From positions 16,998,751-17,062,750 of the forward strand of contig OX243822.1 of NCBI GenBank assembly GCA_945859605.1: a stretch of 64,000 nt of DNA, written 5' to 3'. A program made the translations under genes and the position numbers. Positions 34,827 through 46,491 of this stretch are shown one piece after another. The notes beneath the pieces were generated by a model. That model was given only the letters and a program-made list of their open reading frames with translations. It made no database searches and was not told the origin of the DNA. Within the stretch, counting starts at the first letter, position 1. Every line of letters starts with the position of its first letter. Source of the DNA: Lumbricus rubellus. Lineage: Eukaryota > Annelida > Clitellata > Crassiclitellata > Lumbricidae.

Positions 34827-35927
34827 ATGGCATTGTTGCTTGCCTAAACGAAAATCGTTGTTGTGCCAACTCATTCAACTGCATTAGATGTAGGCTAGGT
34901 TGTCCAGTGTTTGATTGAGTGTTTTTTTAAAATTAATTTCGCCAATTTGCCTCGTATTACAACTCAACAGTGGTTGTTTCAACGCTTAGAACAAAAGTTT
35001 CTGATTTTAAAACTCATTTTACGTCTATTTTTGGAGGATAGGGAGTGAGAAAGTTTTTGAAATAGTAGGCCTAGGTGGCGCCACGGTCGTGCTGATTTTG
35101 CCGGTGTTCTAAGAAAGATCGTTTTCTGGCAGATTTTCGTGTTGCCTCCTCGTCTGCTCATACTTTGCAATTATTCGCAGAGTAGTAATACTTCTTGTAG
35201 AAATTAACCGATTTCGTGTCAATTTTGACGATTTATCATCATCGTGTATAGAAAGAAAAACAATTTTAGCTGTCTTCTCCGCTATAGCTTTGGCGTGTAC
35301 ATACATAGCCCTCCGTTGCGCACATTTATTATTATTATTATTATTATTCGTAGTGTGAATATGAATATATTATAGTATAGGCCTCCTCGCTCGCTCAGAG
35401 TTTTCATGGTACTACGAGTGTGACACGCTGTCGATATTGAATCGTTGACAGTTTCCATTTTGCTTGAATTCCGTATAAAGGAAGTTTGTTGTTGCTATGA
35501 ATAATTCTAATTTTGTGTTTCTACGAGATGCGTTGCTATGGCCTATAGGAGATTGATCACCCACATGTTCTGTGCTCGACTTCTTTATTAATATTTGCAT
35601 CATTAAATCGTGAAACGGCTCCAGATTCAATTGTTTTTCCCAGTACATGGGACGATGACTTAGGCCTAAATGACGAAATTTCGAATGTGAAGATTGAAGA
35701 TTCGTTTTAAAATGGCATATTAGGTAGGCATAGGTAGGCTAGAGCAATTAATGAAGAATTTCTCGCTTATCTTTGCTGATTAAGCTTACAATGGTCGACA
35801 GTAAAATTGACCTCAAAACGACCCATATCATCGTCGAAACAGGTAGCCTATAACAGATAAAGTCACATGAAACATTCTCAAGGACAATTAAGACGCACTT
35901 GTTCAGAACTGTCCGGTAGCTACGTTA

Positions 35928-35995
35928 AGCGCCTTCGTGAGGTTATTGTAAGGCGCTATATAAATGTTCATATAATACATACATACATACATATC
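35928..35995 (+). mobile_element. Retroposon 3' tail with (ATAC)n
   Basis: GTTAAGCGCCTTCGTGAGGT, then TATTGTAAGGCGCTATATAA and ATACATACATAC. The same tail occurs at 48694-48750. The GCGCCTT/AAGGCGC pair can form a hairpin. Confidence 0.75.
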
Positions 35996-36388
35996 TTCAT
36001 TCCGGTCATTTCAAATGACGAAATCTCTGCGGCCCTAGTTTTGCAACAACTTTCGCTGACGCGAACACTGAATAGGTCTTATAGCCTACCGTTCGCACAT
36101 CATAAAAGAAAGTTCTACATCCGAAACGTCATCTTAAAAATAATGGCACAATTAATCAATATTGATGACGAATTACTGACGACGAAATGACTATTGTGAC
36201 GCAATAAAGTCAACAAGAAATTCACCAACGTCATAATCGCACTCAAAGTTACATTGCGTGCATGGCAGCGTAAAACCACAAACAGATTCACCGACGTCAC
36301 AAACGGCTCCGACGTAACGTCAAATCTCCATGGCAACGCGAAACCACCAACAGATCAGCCGACGTCATAAACGCGTATACGTCACAGA

Positions 36389-36795
36389 TCACAGCTCCAT
36401 GGAAACGTCTCCGTAGTTGATCATAAGCGATGCGTTCATGGCAGCCGTCGTTTTCTTGCGGACGGTTTTCTTATCTTTCATTCTCCGATTCTGAAACCAG
36501 ATCTTCACTTGTCGCTCCGTAAGCTGGAGTTTCTGCGACAGGTCCCAACGTATCGGCTTCGTGATGTACGTATTCGTTACGTAGACGTGCTCCAACTCGG
36601 CCAGCTGTAGCTTCGTGTACGGTCGGCGCTTCTTGCGGACCCGGATCGGCTGCTGACTACCACCGAGGGCCCCCTGGTGATGGACGAGGGTTGTTTTCGT
36701 GCGGGAGGAGCAGGGGGCCTTCGGATGGCGAGAGGAGGCTGCGACGGGGGGAGGACGGTCCATTGTGGCGGCCAGGCACGAGTACTGGCTGAAAC
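36389..36795 (-). CDS. Posterior Hox gene exon 2 with homeodomain
   Basis: Acceptor catcttcag precedes [16 protein letters not shown], a linker like that preceding other posterior homeodomains. The exon encodes the whole homeodomain and a short tail ending YGDVSMEL. Taking the internal ATG as the start would drop the linker, so the spliced start is preferred. Confidence 0.93.
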
Positions 36796-39700
36796 CTGAA
36801 GATGAAAATAATAAGATGAGCGCTATAGTTTGGAAACGTCTGAGAGAGTAACGCGGACCTATAGGCCTATCCTCTGGCAGTCCTAAGTCCAGAAGAAGAT
36901 AACTATAACCTACTAAGACTTAATCGTCAGCATATAATTATTATCTACCTAATTTCGCCCATTAGGCCTACCGTTGATTAGATGCAGGCCCAAACTACTT
37001 GATATAATTTATTATTATAGAACGTTACAGTAGACAGGAAACAATTTTTGTGGAGGTAATTTGTGCGAGGGGGTTCTATTGGACGTGGTGGTGTTATTTT
37101 TGTCTATCCTTAGGCCTGTATTTTTTGATGACAGTAATGCATTTGTTTTTATTCATTCATGCATTCAAATTAAAATTCACATTTTATTATATTCCCAACG
37201 AAATTGCACAAGATATGACCGCACAAGTGCTTTTATAGAATGTGTTAGAGCGTGTAGCCCGGGGAACAGGCGCAGCTCAAGAGGAAGACCATTCCATATC
37301 GCCGGGTTTCTAACCTATAATGGGAGGTTGAATCCGTATAGCTTCTCAAAAACATATATGTCCTATAAATCATCGTATAGTTCTTCGTAAACGATATAAC
37401 TATATATACATGTGTGCAGCCGATGGGTACCCCAGCCACCGTCTGACAGGGAGTGGAGCATAATATGCATTATAGCCTTATAGGCCCAGTTGCATCGCCT
37501 TTTGTTCCTTCAAAACCGGCGACCATGTAAGGTCGAATAAGGTGTTGAGTAAGGTTGAACATGTCGGACGAGCATGAAGGAGATTCTTAAGGGGAGATAG
37601 GTGAAAGATAAGATACACACTGCACAAGACTGACTGCCAGAGATGAGGGGAGTGCTAATAAAATTGGGTCGCAGAAGAGTGAATCATTAGCATTTAGTAT
37701 TGCTTCTATCTCTATAGGCTACAGGGCGGGCACAACTTGAACCAAGTGAAAAACGGGGAGTGATCAGAACCGAGCCAAATTCACGTTGGGAGGAGGAAGG
37801 CCGCCCTGAGAGTGATTCTGAGTGGAAGGCAGGCCCGTGAGGGGGAATGAGAGGAATTGATCCCGATTGTTTAGGAGGGATGATTAGATTTCCTTCAGAA
37901 ATGGAGATACTATGATAGAAAAGAAAAGCTGACCGGGGACATGGAGTCCAGTTCATAACCTGTTAACCGTTATGGTCCGCACAATAAAATGACGGTAACA
38001 GAGCAGCACCCGAAACGACACACTGAGTTCAAAGACGAAATTTTCGACCTGCCATTAATGCACTGCAGAATTAAAGCTATACGCCACTGTAACGCCAGTC
38101 GTCAACTGGTCTGTGTCGTCGCCTTCCAACCGCACACCACTCCGCAATCGCCACCAACGGATTCACGGTAGGACAAGTCTTTTATGTGACGTCTATTGAA
38201 CTTGAAATCACACTAAGCAATGAGTTTTTAATGTAATGATTGGATAGAAATTGCATGTCCTGTACTATTAGGCCTACTATGAATAATTTCCTTTCTTTGA
38301 ACATTGTTCCTTCCTCGTTGTTGTGGTTCACCCATCATTATCTGCTGATTTTTTCAACTAGAAGTCTTCTGTTTATCCTTGTCTCAGTGGACTGAGATTA
38401 CCTAAAAACAATGGGTGGTCTCACTAAAAGTGATATAATTTTTGTTCTGTTTGAAATATTTTGATGAAATTTGGCCATCATGTGTAAATATGAAATGTCT
38501 TTAAGACTCTAAAATTTCATTTTGAAATTCTTACTTCTGACCAAGATATTGGCAAAAACCTGAAGGGGTACTTTTTAATGGCCCACCCTGTACAAAATAA
38601 ATAATATGTGCCGTAAATCTGTGATCGGAAATTGTTGAAAGATTTTGTTCGTCTACAAATCTACATAATTGTAAAAGATTCCTAGTAGTACGTTATCCCG
38701 AGAATGTAAAATTGTGTAAGCTGTTAACTTTTAAATGGCCTTTTTGTATCTTAACTCTCCTGGTCATGACTGACCTCCCTGCAAAAAGTCCTGCGGGCGC
38801 CTATGAATCGCATGGTTCCAGATTCGAATCTACCTCAAACCGCCGCGTAAGCATGGGCGGAGTTTGGTTTCCGTTCTTGGAGGGGCTAATGCCTTCTTAG
38901 GGGGGCTAAGCCCGGAAACAGATATCATTTTCATGGTAAAAAAAAGCTGAATCTGGGCCTTCTTGGGGGGGGGGGCTTAGCTTCCCCTAGCCCCTGATAA
39001 ACTCCGCCCATGCGCGTAAGGGACCTTGAGCAAGTGTTTTATATGCCATTTCTCGTGCGCTTCGGTGTGAAACTTCGATGCAAGCAGTGTCTGTGCTGTA
39101 GTTGGGAGCGCCTCTGGGCATAGGCCTAGAGAGCACTAATGGGCTCTATAACAAATGCGAGAAATAAATAAATTAAGTATATCGCCCATTGAAACAAATA
39201 GGCTGCTTATCATTTGGGTCCTATGCGTATATTCAAATTGATTCTTTACAATCATTGGACCCTCCTTGTGTAATTATTCCTCCCCCCACTCCCTACTCTA
39301 CGTTTCTACCCTTCTAGATCGCTATAGATCAGCGTAATTAGGCTATCACCCTATTCCTAAAATTAATGATCTATCTTTCTCTCGAGGTTCTCGCACTTAG
39401 AGCCAATATACTGAATGGCTGTGGCAGGGAGAGGCACTATAATAGACCTAATAATAATAATAATTACGACGATTTATATGGCGCAGCAACACAGCCATGC
39501 CGTTACAAGGGCGCCTTACAAAGCAACTACACAGGATAAGCCCTAGCGACAGAGCTAATCAACATCCCGCGAGCAGCCACAAGTGGCGCTCCTATACAAA
39601 CTATAAATAAACTACTAAAGTTCTACATTACATTGCATTACATCTGACTACTCACCCGATCGAAAGATGTCTTCGTCCAGCATCGATATCCGTCGTTCCC

Positions 39701-40598
39701 CATTCTGCCTCACCATCTCCGTCACACTCTCAGACAAAGCAACAGCAGCAGCAGACGCAGCATCCTGCAGCCCTCCGCTGTACCCAGTCTGCGACGTCGG
39801 GTAGACATAACTACACGGAACCACTCCCCGTGACGACGCCGACGACGATGACTCGTATCGTTCATCATAGACATCACCGTTGTCATGGAAACACCCTCTC
39901 TCGTCATCACCCGTCAACGTTCCCTGCATCCCGTAACCATAGTAACAACCGTAACCGCTCCACGGATCAACGACCGGAACCGGGTAGTGGAACAGTTCCG
40001 AACAGGACTTCCCGGCGTCCTGGATCATCATGCCCGGTGTAACTACTCCGTCCCCGAATCCACTCAGGGCGTCCCCATCGGCGGCGGTGTAGTCGAAGGC
40101 GGTGAAGGGGACCGGATCGAGACGAGACAGCGTCGAAGCGATCGGAGCCTGGCAGGGGGAAATCGGGGGACTGGTGGTCGTACCCTCGTACCCCCCACCA
40201 CCAGCGGTAGATTGACTACTAGAGCAGGAGGCGCTCATAACGTCCCTTCTCAAAACGTCCCTTCTAAAGGGTGAATAGTACGTACCAGCGACACAACTAC
40301 TGTTGTTGTTGCAGCTACTGTTGTAACTCTCACCCGGGGTCCACGTGAACGGGGGCATTGCACACTGGTGGTAGAGAGGGTATGGCTCGTCGGAAATGAT
40401 CGACGGTTGTTGTAGGGTAGAATCCCATGTTGTCGGTTGTGGGATCGAATCCCAAGTTCCTCCTGTTGCGTCGATTTCGGAGCCAAAGCTGAACCTGGAG
40501 ACGTCGAAGGTAGTGGGGTTGAACTGTGGTCTTGAGCGACCGCTGCATGCCAGACCAGCAGCGATACACGTTTCCATCTCTAGAGCTCCAGTCGACAT
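36389..40598 (-). CDS. Posterior (Abd-B class) Hox homeodomain transcription factor, Hox11/13-like, two exons
   Basis: DNA-binding transcription factor expected to pattern the posterior body axis. Exon 1 is 39656-40598 and exon 2 is 36389-36795, joined by a 2.86-kb phase-1 intron, giving 449 residues. The homeodomain (about 367-426) begins [17 protein letters not shown], contains the helix-3 core [15 protein letters not shown] with Gln50, Ile47 and Met54, and has the KKRxPYTKxQ start typical of Abd-B/Hox9-13 proteins. The segment [14 protein letters not shown] is closest to Drosophila Abd-B. There is no YPWM hexapeptide, as usual for posterior Hox. The N-terminal 315 residues are Ser/Gly/Tyr-rich. 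The splice just upstream of the homeodomain is the usual Hox layout. The exact paralogue (for example ambulacrarian Hox11/13 a, b or c) is not assigned. It is the only homeobox gene in the window. Confidence 0.93.
38409..38590. mobile_element. Mariner-like MITE, same family as the 56-58 kb arms
   Basis: Ends CAATGGGTGGTCTCACTAAA and (complement) CAGGGTGGGCCATTAAAAAG. Body shares AAATTTGGCCATCATGTGTA with 58120-58145. Confidence 0.75.
38805..39170 (+). mobile_element. SINE family A interrupted by a MITE
   Basis: B-box-like AGATTCGAATCTACCTC, then after the insertion GGGACCTTGAGCAAG, TTCGGTGTGAAACTTCGATG and GGGAGCGCCTCTGGGCATAG, ending in AAATAAATAA. Confidence 0.85.
38852..39012. mobile_element. 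hAT-like MITE, CATGGGCGGAG family, copy 3, nested in SINE
   Basis: 161 bp, perfect 14-bp ends CATGGGCGGAGTTT, flanked by CGCGTAAG at 38844-38851 and 39013-39020. Removing it and one flank restores the SINE sequence. Confidence 0.95.
39656..40598 (-). CDS. Posterior Hox gene exon 1
   Basis: Starts at ATG 40598 ([11 protein letters not shown]) and ends DEDIFRSG at donor gtgagt. It encodes 314 codons plus one base. Composition is low in complexity, with Ala, Ser, Gly and Tyr runs typical of Hox transactivation regions. Open frames on the opposite strand are shadows. Confidence 0.9.
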
Positions 40599-40751
40599 TC
40601 AAACGTGAAGTAGGGTAGCAGTTATTGCTCGCTGCAGTCGTTTGCAGTTCTCGCAAGCGCAGTCCACACACACAGAGACCCAACATCAACAGTTTACTTT
40701 CCCACACGTGTGCTGCAACATTTGAAATCTGGTTAGGTCCCCGGCAACGAA

Positions 40752-41400
40752 ACGAAAGAGTTTGCTCGGGTCCCCAACAAAACTAAGTAGTTTGCTCGGG
40801 TTCCCAACAAAACTAAGGAGTTTGCTCGGGTCCCCAACAAAACTAAGGAGTTTGCTCGGGTCCCTAACAAAACGAAGGAGTTTGCTCGGGTCCCCAACAA
40901 AACTAAGTAGTTTGCTCGGGTTCCCAACAAAACTAAGTAGTTTGCTCGGGTTCCCAACAAAACGAAGGAGTTTGCTCGGGTTCCCAACAAAACTAAGTAG
41001 TTTGCTCGGGTTCCCAACAAAACGAAGGAGTTTGCTCGGGTCCCCAACAAAACTAAGTAGTTTGCTCGGGTCCCTAACAAAACGAAGGAGTTTGCTCGGG
41101 TCCCCAACAAAACTAAGTAGTTTGCTCGGGTTCCCAACAAAACTAAGTAGTTTGCTCGGGTTCCCAACAAAACGAAGGAGTTTGCTCGGGTCCCCAACAA
41201 AACTAAGGAGTTTGCTCGGGTCCCTAACAAAACGAAGGAGTTTGCTCGGGTCCCCAACAAAACTAAGTAGTTTGCTCGGGTTCCCAACAAAACTAAGTAG
41301 TTTGCTCGGGTTCCCAACAAAACGAAGGAGTTTGCTCGGGTCCCCAACAAAACTAAGTAGTTTGCTCGGGTCCCCAACAAAACGAAGGAGTTTGCTCGGG
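40752..41400. repeat. 30-bp minisatellite, about 22 copies, upstream of Hox start
   Basis: Unit TTTGCTCGGGTCCCCAACAA plus AACTAAGTAG. Three variable positions (C/T after GGT, ACT/ACG, AGTAG/AGGAG) recur in linked patterns. The unit is a multiple of three, so long open frames on both strands are artefacts. Confidence 0.95.
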
Positions 41401-41757
41401 AATGGCCTGCAGACAGATGACTCGAACGACACGGAACGATGTTTCGTAGCGGACTTAAAGAAACACACCGTTAAACCTTTAAATTCGATTCGAAGTTGAT
41501 ATCTTGTAGGCAATGAATTGCGAAGATTGGTAGCCGTTCAAAAATGAAGCTTGATAGGAGGAGGGAGGAGGGTGGGAGAGCAGAGAGAGAGGAGGAGGAG
41601 GAGGAGGCTCTTGCAGGATACCCCCACGTCTACCAGTGTCTCAGTCGAGTGATGATGATGGCTTCTCTGGTCTGCGACACCAATCAGAAGTTGATGAGAC
41701 TGATTGTCGCTTCCTATTGGTTGAAAAGTGGTCGCCAGAAGACATATGGAAAGGCAA

Positions 41758-41758
<1 letters not shown>

Positions 41759-41794
<36 letters not shown>

Positions 41795-41990
41795 TAGACA
41801 GACAAAAAGACAAACAGGCAGATAGATGGACAGACAGACAAACAGATAAACAGAAGACAGACAAAAACAGACAAGCAAACAGACAAGCAGACAGACAGAC
41901 AGACAGGCATTCAGAAGACAAATAGTTAGACAAACAGACAGGCACAAACAGACAAGCATGCAGGCAAACAGACAGACAAAAGACTCGCAG
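41759..41990. repeat. (GACA)n-rich microsatellite
   Basis: Interrupted ACAG tetranucleotide array. Thr/Asp/Arg and Cys/Leu/Val frames are artefacts. Confidence 0.93.
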
Positions 41991-42532
41991 GCAGGTATAA
42001 CGGCTAGGCCTACATGTTGCGCAACTAAGTAAAGAGACAGACTGAGACACAGATATTAAAAGAGATACTCAGCATAACAAAGTCACAGAAACGGTGGCGA
42101 AGAGAAAGAGACAGATACGCAGACGTACACAGGTATACATGAAAGAACAGCTAGCGGTCGACTGAGCAGTGCCTCTTCTTTCGCGCCAAATCAACCGTTG
42201 CCTTCAGCAGCCAACAGGTGGCTCCTCCTCCGACCGACGTCTGCGCATGACCGGAAGCGATATGGCCGACTTCACAGAGTAGAGACTAGAGACTACTCCG
42301 GTCGAGTTCTGTGTACCGCAATGTGACGAGGAAATGAACATGCATACTGCATGATAGGCCTACTTGCTCCATTAGAGTAGGCTATAGCGTATACGTATTT
42401 AACTCTTAACGTAATAGTCTTCCCCATTGGCCTGCGTTAACTTTCCCGCGACTTGTCGATGTCGAACTCTTTTAAGTTTTTATTACTAGTCAAGAGACTT
42501 GAGAGTCTTTCCTATTTGGCCGTGCCTGGGTC

Positions 42533-42589
42533 GAGAGCGCCTCTGAATAGTTATCTTGAAGGGGCACTATATAAATTCCTTAGATAGAC

Positions 42590-42648
<59 letters not shown>

Positions 42649-42660
42649 AAGACAGACAGA
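42533..42660 (+). mobile_element. SINE/LINE 3' tail running into (GACA)n
   Basis: GAGAGCGCCTCTGAATAG, TTGAAGGGGCACTATATAAA, then TAGATAGACAGACAGACA for about 80 bp. Confidence 0.78.
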
Positions 42661-43108
42661 TGGGTACATGGATAGATAGGTAGATAAGTGCCTAAATGCA
42701 AGTAGGCTACAAATTAAGTTATTAGGCTATAATATCTGCATGTACTTGAGCAGAAAGTGCAAGCACGAGGACAGCAGCTACGAATCCCAGAAATAGAATC
42801 CAGTCGTTGCCATACTGCTCAGCAGATATAATATTATAGTAAGTTCCAAGATTGATGGAAACTGACTCTTCAACTCGAACTGTAGAAAAATATATAAGTA
42901 ACTTGGGGGTGGGTGTGTCACAGTTGATTTACGTGGAGTTGGAGTATGCATTGAAGACTTTACCATGGCGTCCTAAGAGAAACTGAGGATTGAACCCTCA
43001 TAACCCCCCCCCCCCCCATTCTCACCCTGGAAAGGAGCAATGGTGAGTGAAAGACCTCAGACAGGAAGAAAATGAATGCAAGGGGAGAATATCTGAATCT
43101 TTAAACGC

Positions 43109-43517
43109 TTAGGCGTAAAAGAAATTGTTGTGTTTCCGGTAACCCGACCGACCCATTTTTACGGCCGCGACTCAAATATTTTTGTAAAAAAAATTATTAA
43201 AAAAAATAAAAAATTCAATTATTTAAAAAAATTATTTTTTAAACATTTGTATTGACATAACATAAGAGACGTCAACAAAATGAAATTAATAGGACTGTTT
43301 CTAGAGCAGTTTTAGGTGCAGACAGTCGGGAAATAGGCAGTTTATACTTGCTTAGAACACGTAGGCTACTTTATTTCAGCGTGCAAAAAAGACTAGTGGG
43401 GTATACTTTTTCGGATAGTCACTGCATAAAAATATTTTACCAAAATAAAAATATTTTCCGACCTACCTACCCAATTTTTTCAGCTCTGTTACCGGAAACA
43501 CAACATTTTTTCAGGCC
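43109..43517. mobile_element. MITE, family with TTTCCGGTAAC inverted ends, copy 2
   Basis: Nearly the same interior as 12647-13073 (ATTGACATAACATAAGAGAC, GGACTGTTTCTAGAGC). It has GTAGGCTAC where copy 1 has GTAC. Confidence 0.8.
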
Positions 43518-44675
43518 TTTGCGGAAGTTAAGCGGTACCACCAGAGTCAACATTGAGCGGGTGTATTTATTTCTCCTTCTTCCATCTAGCGAGGCGCTAC
43601 ATAAATTCCGATACTGACCAACAATACAGGACGTGGAAACAAGCTAGATGGGGGACGACTACCATCAGAGGCCGATACACATTAGTCGGCTGCAGACACT
43701 ACTGCAGAGTACATCTCGATAGACAAGATAATTGCTCAGCATCATCCCTCCCTCCTCCTCCTCCTCCTCGTCGTCGTCCTCCTCGTCCCAGCCTCTGCAG
43801 CCCGTCCGTCCGCCTGTAGTGCACCTGCCCCATCGTCCAGTGAGGCGGTGGTGCACGGTCCTTCGTCCACCCTGAGGGTCAGTTCACGACGACGACGACG
43901 CTGACCATCATCATCATCACCATAATCATCATCATTGGTCATCACCTCTGGACATCATTCGACATCACTTGACCACTTGACTACCGAGATGTCACCGTCG
44001 TCACCATCGTCGTCGTCACAACAGGTATAGGTCGGTAGGGCAATCAACGCTCCAGGCTTTAAAGCAACCGTTCTCATGCATGAAGTGCATCTATATGTAT
44101 CTCATGAGTGTTATGTATATATAATATTATAAATATATATATTGTCATATGTATATATATATATTCTTGTGTACAATTACAATATGAAGTATGATATGCA
44201 TTAATATATATATGTATATATATACTTTATGTAGTGTAGGCCTATATCTGTTACAAATTAGGTATGGATATCTGAGAATCAGGTTTCAAGTATGAGAAGG
44301 CAAAAATAGTTATACATATACACAACACATATAGACATACACATTACACAAGTATACATGACAATTATTTCTATTGTTGTCCGACGGTGTCGCTTTGTTG
44401 GCTGTGGGAAAATCGAGAGTTGGTGGCTGTTCACGTATAAGATCAATTCATCTCTTTCGTTGTGCATCTTCCGTAAGCCTATTATAGGCTACTCGAAACA
44501 ATCGCTTACCACACTTCCTCCCCCCTCGCCTCTGCTCAAACCCACACTCTATCTGGATCAGAGACGGGTACATAAATTTTTGAAAGGAGGGGCCAAACGT
44601 TTTGGTGCTGGGCCCCCCAAAAATTCGTTGGTCATTCCCCAAATCAGAAAACATTTTTTTGTCATAATTATGCTA

Positions 44676-44769
<94 letters not shown>

Positions 44770-44770
44770 T
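44676..44770. repeat. (TC)n then (AC)n microsatellite
   Basis: About 33 TC units followed by 12 AC units. Confidence 0.95.
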
Positions 44771-44779
44771 TTCCCCCGC

Positions 44780-44975
44780 TTCATTGATTGAAAGCTTGGA
44801 ACCTTATGGAATTCTTTTCCCTCCACCCTGCGTGGGACTCTACTTTCAGGATCACTTTCTACATCTCTCTCTCTTCTTAAGACCTATTTTTCTCTAAAAG
44901 TTATCGCACTGGGAGCGCTACTGAATGGCCTCGGCTGTGAGCGGTGCTATAGAAATTACTAATTACATTACATTA
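44780..44975 (+). mobile_element. LINE 3' end fragment, second family
   Basis: Degenerate frame resembling the end of a non-LTR polymerase (LWNSFPSTLRGTLL-like), then GGGAGCGCTACTGAATGG and GCGGTGCTATAGAAAT with TACATT repeats. Confidence 0.55.
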
Positions 44976-45402
44976 GTGGAGGGGTGGAGGACACGTCCTG
45001 TGCAAATCTCTGAATGGGGAGGGGGACCGGATTGGACCCCTGGATCCGCCCTTGGTCTAGATCTCAGATAAGTCAGATCAGTTTAATACCAAATTGGTCC
45101 ATTTGTTTATCTATAAGATCTTTATGCCGCACACTAACATCACCAAAGAAACTTGAAATATTGAATCAAATCAAAATTGTGATACAAACTTAAACGTATA
45201 CGAAACGTCGTCGTCGTCATCATCATCATCATCATCATCAACATCACAACCATCATCACAACCATCATCACAATCATCATCATAATCATCATCATCATAT
45301 ACTACAACCGCAGTTCAACTAAGGTGAACATAGAAACTTGAAAAATTACAAAAAACGTTTGAGCAACATTAACAAAATGTGCTTTCAACTACGAATCAGT
45401 TC

Positions 45403-45656
45403 TTATGCGTAGACAGCAACATAGGCATTGATGGTGATGACACCAGGGCTTTGCTTGGGGTTCGGATCGCCCCCTCGGAACCATCCAAAGTACTTGATCG
45501 TGTTTACCGCGGTAGGGTCAAGGTCACTGGTGATGTCGATGACCCAAGGGTCAACCTGTTGTCCGTCACACCAACCGTTACGTCCGTACAACCATGTACC
45601 ATGCTCATTCGGCTCAACACCGAGCAGGACACGCTCGGCACAGCCAAGGGGAGTAC
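45403..45656 (-). CDS. PNGase F-like exon 8, C-terminus
   Basis: Starts after ttgcag with GTPLGCAERVLLGVEPNEHG, then TWLYGRNGWCDGQQVDPWVI and IKYFGWFRGGDPNPKQSPG, and ends VAVYA with stop TAA. These are the most conserved blocks of the family. Confidence 0.93.
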
Positions 45657-45681
45657 CTGCAAATAAAAACACAATAGTAAT

Positions 45682-45714
<33 letters not shown>

Positions 45715-46460
45715 CCAAAATTTTTATAGAGCCCCTTCAAGGTACCTACTCAGAGACGCTCCCGGCCGAGATCAATCGAAAAAAAACAGTCTTCAACAGA
45801 TTGTGAAATTGAGAGCAGCTTGAGAGGTGTCGCATAGTCAAAGGAAGTCCATTCCAGGCTGTTGGGCCAACCACAGAGAACGAGCGCCTCTGCATTGCTC
45901 ACCATTGACAGCAAAGCGCAGTGCGCGGCGGCCTATGCAAGTGGAAAGGGGGATGCAAAGCTCACACAGATAAGAGGGTGCCCAGCCTGACAAGCATCGC
46001 CACACCAAAGATGTAATCCTAAATGAGATGCGTTGCGGGAAAGGAAGCCAGTGCAAGACCTCACAGCATGTAAACATGGAAATTCATTGTTGTCTACCTG
46101 CGTTGTCGAAAGTCATGTTGTACAGACGTCGGTTGTTGACAACGAACTGGTGAGAAGTGACGCAGAATTCTCCGCATCCATTCTCATCACTTCCATGTCC
46201 GGTTATGACGGAGAAGATCTCCACCTGATGATGAAAAATGATGACAGAGAATGTTGGAGAATCGCAAAGCGGAGAAGGAGCAGATGGAAGAAAGTGGAAG
46301 GAAGCAGTAGGAGGAAGGGAGAGGAGGAGAGATGGGATAGGGGACTGGAGGAGGAGGAAGAGAAGGACAATAAAGGAGGAGGAGGATGATAAGCAGGAGG
46401 AAGTGAAGCATGGATAAAATAGGAAGGTTGAGCTGTGGAATAGTACTAGCCGCTCAATCA

Positions 46461-46491
<31 letters not shown>

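Larger units (their letters stand above)
28821..36388. other. Intergenic region between INPP5A and the Hox gene
   Basis: No gene recognised on either strand. Contains hAT-like elements at 29137, 33441 and 34661, a candidate one at 31649, a 20-bp minisatellite at 29838, an (ATG)n array at 32560 and SINE tail fragments. A YY1-like GGCCATCTTGG lies at 34481-34491. Confidence 0.65.
36796..39655 (-). other. Hox gene intron
   Basis: 2.86 kb with no further exon. Holds a mariner-type MITE at 38409-38590 and a SINE with a nested hAT-like element at 38805-39170. Confidence 0.8.
40599..45402. other. Intergenic region upstream of the Hox gene
   Basis: Besides arrays and MITEs, 42160-42300 is comparatively GC-rich with an ETS-like ACCGGAAG at 42250 and could be promoter-like. 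43700-44035 is a CpG-containing, ATC-repeat-rich stretch. No gene recognised. Confidence 0.5.

Noticed and set aside
36389..36763. Idea that the homeobox gene is NKX6-2, a neighbour of human INPP5A
   Set aside because: The homeodomain has KKRRPYTK and RWxLSxxLxLTERQ of the Abd-B class, not NK-class residues.
40686..41513. Long open frames (up to 275 codons) on both strands over the 30-bp array
   Set aside because: Unit length is a multiple of three, so all stop-free frames stay open. No start context, splice support or non-repeat domain.
43989..44024. Short ATG frame MSPSSPSSSSQQ followed by a GT donor-like site
   Set aside because: Sits in TCG/TCA repeat sequence; no downstream exon found in phase.
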